Shown here one piece after another: positions 7,446 to 8,807 of a stretch of 8,807 nt of DNA (position 1 is its first letter; every line of letters begins with the position of its first letter). Source of the DNA: Bacteroidota bacterium (GTDB taxonomy: Bacteria; Bacteroidota; Bacteroidia; NS11-12g; UBA955); NCBI GenBank assembly GCA_030836345.1, contig JAURQA010000055.1:1-8807 (forward strand), written 5' to 3'. Under the pieces are notes generated by a model. The model worked only from the letters and a program-made list of their open reading frames with translations. It was not told the origin of the DNA and did not search any database. Position numbers and translations under genes: made by a program.

Positions 7446-7465
7446 GGCTAAAAAGCAATGATTCG

Positions 7466-7487
7466 ACTAATTCCCTGTGAAATTAGT
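7466..7487. promoter_or_regulatory. Inverted repeat between the RND exporter and the XRE regulator, candidate operator
   Basis: ACTAATT (7466-7472) and AATTAGT (7481-7487) form a perfect 7-bp inverted repeat around an 8-bp spacer, the size bound by a small HTH dimer. Related half-sites recur in the same 114-bp divergent region: AATTAG at 7441-7446, CTAATTTAG (a palindrome apart from its centre base) at 7523-7531, and CTAAT at 7539-7543. The 7523-7531 site overlaps the regulator's own -7 box. Binding by the adjacent XRE protein is an inference. AT-rich DNA produces such words by chance. Confidence 0.35.
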
Positions 7488-7499
7488 ATGCGCAAGGGA

Positions 7500-7531
7500 T
7501 TGGTTTTTTATCGTATTATAATCTAATTTAG
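7500..7531 (+). promoter_or_regulatory. Likely promoter of the XRE regulator gene
   Basis: TTG at 7500-7502 is followed by 21 bases and TAATTTAG at 7524-7531, one mismatch from the -7 consensus. The start codon lies 14 bases further on. The -7 box is embedded in the near-palindrome CTAATTTAG, which would let the regulator repress itself. Confidence 0.45.
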
Positions 7532-7545
7532 TAAAACCTAATCTT

Positions 7546-7872
7546 ATGAATGTAAATGAAACCGTTATTAAAAACATTAAAATACTAAGACTTAAAAATA
7601 ACCTGAAACAAGTAGATGTAGCGGAGGCTTTATTTACGGATATTTCAGTGTATTCAAGGATTGAAACAGGACAAACCAGAATTTCTTCTGAAAAACTCTT
7701 CTATCTAGCCAAACTATATGGAGTAAGCATAGACTCATTTTATGAGGGTGTGGAGTTAGATATAAGACCAGACCTAAATATTGATTCCAACGACCTTACA
7801 AGTTTATCAGAAATCAAAACTCTTTTAAGGGAAATCAAAGCATTAGCGATAAAAACATCTAAAAGGAGATAG
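7546..7872 (+). CDS. XRE-family helix-turn-helix transcriptional regulator
   Basis: The 108-residue cytoplasmic DNA-binding protein has a Cro/C1-type HTH (HTH_3) at about residues 7-66. The first helices read IKNIKILRLKNNLKQVDVAEAL, with the recognition region at SVYSRIETGQTRISSEKL (34-51) and the closing helix LAKLYGVSIDSFYEG (54-68). The C-terminal third is charged and probably helical (SEIKTLLREIKALAIK, 88-103), perhaps for dimerisation. There is no ligand or peptidase domain. It is divergent from the RND exporter and 70 bp upstream of a secreted protein of unknown family, so either or both could be targets. No antitoxin partner is seen: the downstream protein is exported, not a typical cytoplasmic toxin. 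Candidate operators lie in its own promoter region. Confidence 0.88.
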   Translation: MNVNETVIKNIKILRLKNNLKQVDVAEALFTDISVYSRIETGQTRISSEKLFYLAKLYGVSIDSFYEGVELDIRPDLNIDSNDLTSLSEIKTLLREIKALAIKTSKRR

Positions 7873-7879
7873 TTGTCCT

Positions 7880-7915
7880 ATTTGCAATTCAAATTGCTTG
7901 ATTTGCAATTCAAAA
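7880..7915. repeat. Duplicated dyad element upstream of the secreted-protein gene
   Basis: The 14-bp word ATTTGCAATTCAAA occurs at 7880-7893 and 7901-7914, a 21-bp period or two helical turns. Each copy has partial dyad symmetry, ATTTG around CAATT then CAAAT (CAAAA in the second copy). The first copy also contributes to a GCAATT-CA-AATTGC inverted repeat at 7884-7897. Two copies on the same face of the helix, ahead of a gene and just after a DNA-binding protein gene, suggest an operator, but this is inference. A weak -7-like TATATTCG follows at 7931-7938. Confidence 0.45.
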
Positions 7916-7942
7916 CTTCAGACTACAAATTATATTCGGAAT

Positions 7943-8422
7943 ATGAAAAGATATATTAAAATTTTTGCAGTAATTCTTGTCATTTGCCTTTCTTCTTCTG
8001 ATCTCTTCTCTAGGCCAATCGTTGGTTTTAGCCGAGATAGGGCGGGATGTTGTTTTTTAGGATGCAGTTCTGTGGAAAGAGCTAAAAATCACGTTCGTTA
8101 TGTAAACGCTGAGGGGAATTGGGCTGAGGGTTGGGATATCAAAATCAAATGCAGAGGCTGGGGATTTACCCGATGCCCCAAAGATGTTGTTGCAAGCAAT
8201 GAAGAACAAGGTGATATTGCAAGCAGTGATGTTGCCATTTTCTCTGATTTTTCTAAGCTAATTTCAGACAAAATTGCACACGGACAAACCAGGGGAATTC
8301 TATACAAAACATTTAATGTTGCAGATGAGCAGTCGTTTATTCTAAGAGGAACTTGGGAACATATCACCGATGAGAATGGTAGAATATTTGAAACTGTTCA
8401 AATTAAAAAAGCATTTCATTAA
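7943..8422 (+). CDS. Secreted cysteine-containing protein of unknown family
   Basis: I do not recognise this protein. From the ATG at 7943 it has 159 residues. A convincing signal peptide (basic MKRYIK, hydrophobic IFAVILVICL at 7-16, then SSSDLFS) directs it to the periplasm or beyond. Cys15 is preceded by Ile, so no lipobox is present. The mature part has five cysteines: a GCCFLGC cluster (Cys36, Cys37, Cys41), then Cys70 and Cys78 flanking RGWGFTR, which suggests disulfides or a metal site. It is rich in aromatic residues in the first half and ends in a beta-rich-looking stretch (QSFILRGTWEHITDENGRIFETVQIKK). The frame reaches further upstream only to a TTG at 7898, whose 15 extra residues would spoil the signal peptide. 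The stop overlaps the next start by one base, so the two exported proteins are probably co-translated. Confidence 0.7.
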   Translation: MKRYIKIFAVILVICLSSSDLFSRPIVGFSRDRAGCCFLGCSSVERAKNHVRYVNAEGNWAEGWDIKIKCRGWGFTRCPKDVVASNEEQGDIASSDVAIFSDFSKLISDKIAHGQTRGILYKTFNVADEQSFILRGTWEHITDENGRIFETVQIKKAFH

Positions 8423-8807
8423 TGCTATTGAACTTTAACTCTTGGAGGAAGCAGGCTCTGGTTATTTTTGCCTGCTTCTTTTCTTTAGTTCTAAAATCGC
8501 AAACTGCAGAAATACGTGATTTAATAAAAGTGTCCGACAGCGGGAGCCTCCTGAATCAGTATCGCAATATTGCTTGCACAAAAGGCAACAAGCTGTATTT
8601 TTTTTATGAAAACTTGGGTGGAAAAGCATCCTATAGCATCCTCTCTGTTCATATAGACTCAAAAAAAATTGATACGCTAATAGATGTAAATATTAATCAA
8701 AAACCGTATGACATAGTTATAAACCCCTCAGAGACAAAAGTTCTTTTGGTCTTTGGAGATTATTGCCTTTTGATTGATTTGTACAAAGACAGTAGTTTGA
8801 AAGTTTA
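8422..8807 (+). CDS. Second secreted protein, 5' part, possible beta-propeller-like (3' end outside window)
   Basis: An open frame of 128 complete codons runs from the ATG at 8422 to the right edge without a stop. It begins with a plausible signal peptide: MLLNFNSWRKQ, hydrophobic ALVIFACFFSLVL (12-24), then KSQTAE, where the Ser-Gln before the cleavage region is common in Bacteroidota exports. The mature sequence alternates short strands and polar turns. The stretch YDIVINPSETKVLLVFGDYC followed by LLIDLYKDS resembles one blade of a WD40/YncE-like beta-propeller, but one blade is too little for a family call. The start overlaps the previous stop (TAATG), so it is probably in the same operon. 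A terminator-like hairpin lies within its first 20 or so codons. It could instead be some other beta-rich surface protein. Confidence 0.6.
   Translation, partial: MLLNFNSWRKQALVIFACFFSLVLKSQTAEIRDLIKVSDSGSLLNQYRNIACTKGNKLYFFYENLGGKASYSILSVHIDSKKIDTLIDVNINQKPYDIVINPSETKVLLVFGDYCLLIDLYKDSSLKV
8448..8486 (+). terminator. Terminator-like hairpin inside the start of the last gene
   Basis: GAAGCAGGC (8448-8456) and GCCTGCTTC (8470-8478) form a perfect 9-bp stem with a 13-base loop, followed directly by TTTTCTTT (8479-8486). A/U and G-U pairs could extend the RNA stem outward. This has the form of an intrinsic terminator 26 bases after the secreted-protein stop, yet it lies within the signal-peptide codons of the next gene. 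It may end the transcript, act as an attenuator, or be coincidence. Confidence 0.5.

Noticed and set aside
7432..7458. Longer N-terminus of the RND exporter starting at TTG 7458
   Set aside because: It needs a rare start codon, adds residues upstream of the normal family N-terminus, and would be cut by the TAATTTTG box at 7438-7445.
7880..7915. CRISPR-like repeat unit
   Set aside because: Only two 14-bp copies with a 7-bp gap; far too short and few for a CRISPR array.
7943..8000. Lipoprotein signal (lipobox) at Cys15 of the secreted protein
   Set aside because: The residue before the cysteine is Ile rather than Gly, Ala or Ser, so lipoprotein processing is unlikely.
7546..8422. Toxin-antitoxin pair formed by the XRE protein and the next gene
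   Set aside because: The downstream product has a clear signal peptide and cysteine pattern of an exported protein, and the 70-bp gap is wider than typical for such pairs.
8462..8662. Minus-strand open frame of 66 codons near the right edge
   Set aside because: It is antisense to the better-supported plus-strand secreted-protein gene, which has a signal peptide and a coupled start; the antisense product shows no domain or promoter.

Overview
The window looks like a piece of a Bacteroidota chromosome, probably a marine or freshwater flavobacterium-like lineage. The base composition is AT-rich. Most start codons lack a Shine-Dalgarno sequence. Several genes are preceded by the Bacteroidota promoter form TTG-N17-23-TAnnTTTG. 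The protein families (YkuD_2-type L,D-transpeptidase, 'cytochrome B'-like four-helix protein, COG1033-type RND exporter) are common in that phylum. The phylum call is an inference from these features; no rRNA or other marker gene is present.

Left block, minus strand, read from 3659 down to 1: a consensus promoter, a small four-helix membrane protein, a secreted L,D-transpeptidase-like protein, a GT2 polyprenyl-phosphate-type glycosyltransferase with two C-terminal membrane helices, a GT4 glycosyltransferase, and the start of murB, which runs off the left edge. The last three overlap by 11 bp at each junction, so they almost certainly share a transcript. The theme is the cell envelope: a peptidoglycan precursor enzyme, a possible peptidoglycan-modifying enzyme and two glycan-building enzymes.

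Middle block: a plus-strand MFS transporter (3756-5027) diverges from the envelope operon across a 141-bp region that holds one promoter for each direction. It converges on a minus-strand 782-residue RND/MMPL-family exporter (5083-7431). No intrinsic terminator is visible in the 55 bp between them.

Right block, plus strand: a small XRE-type regulator (7546-7872), a secreted cysteine-containing protein of no recognised family (7943-8422), and a second secreted protein (8422 to the right edge) whose start overlaps the previous stop by one base. A perfect 9-bp GC-rich hairpin followed by a T-rich tract lies inside the signal-peptide codons of that last gene. The intergenic DNA around the regulator carries repeated ATTAG/CTAAT half-sites and a duplicated dyad. 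This is the least explained part of the window and the best candidate for something new, but nothing here proves a novel system.

No tRNA, rRNA, CRISPR array, insertion sequence or attachment site was seen. No stretch longer than about 150 bp lacks a gene.
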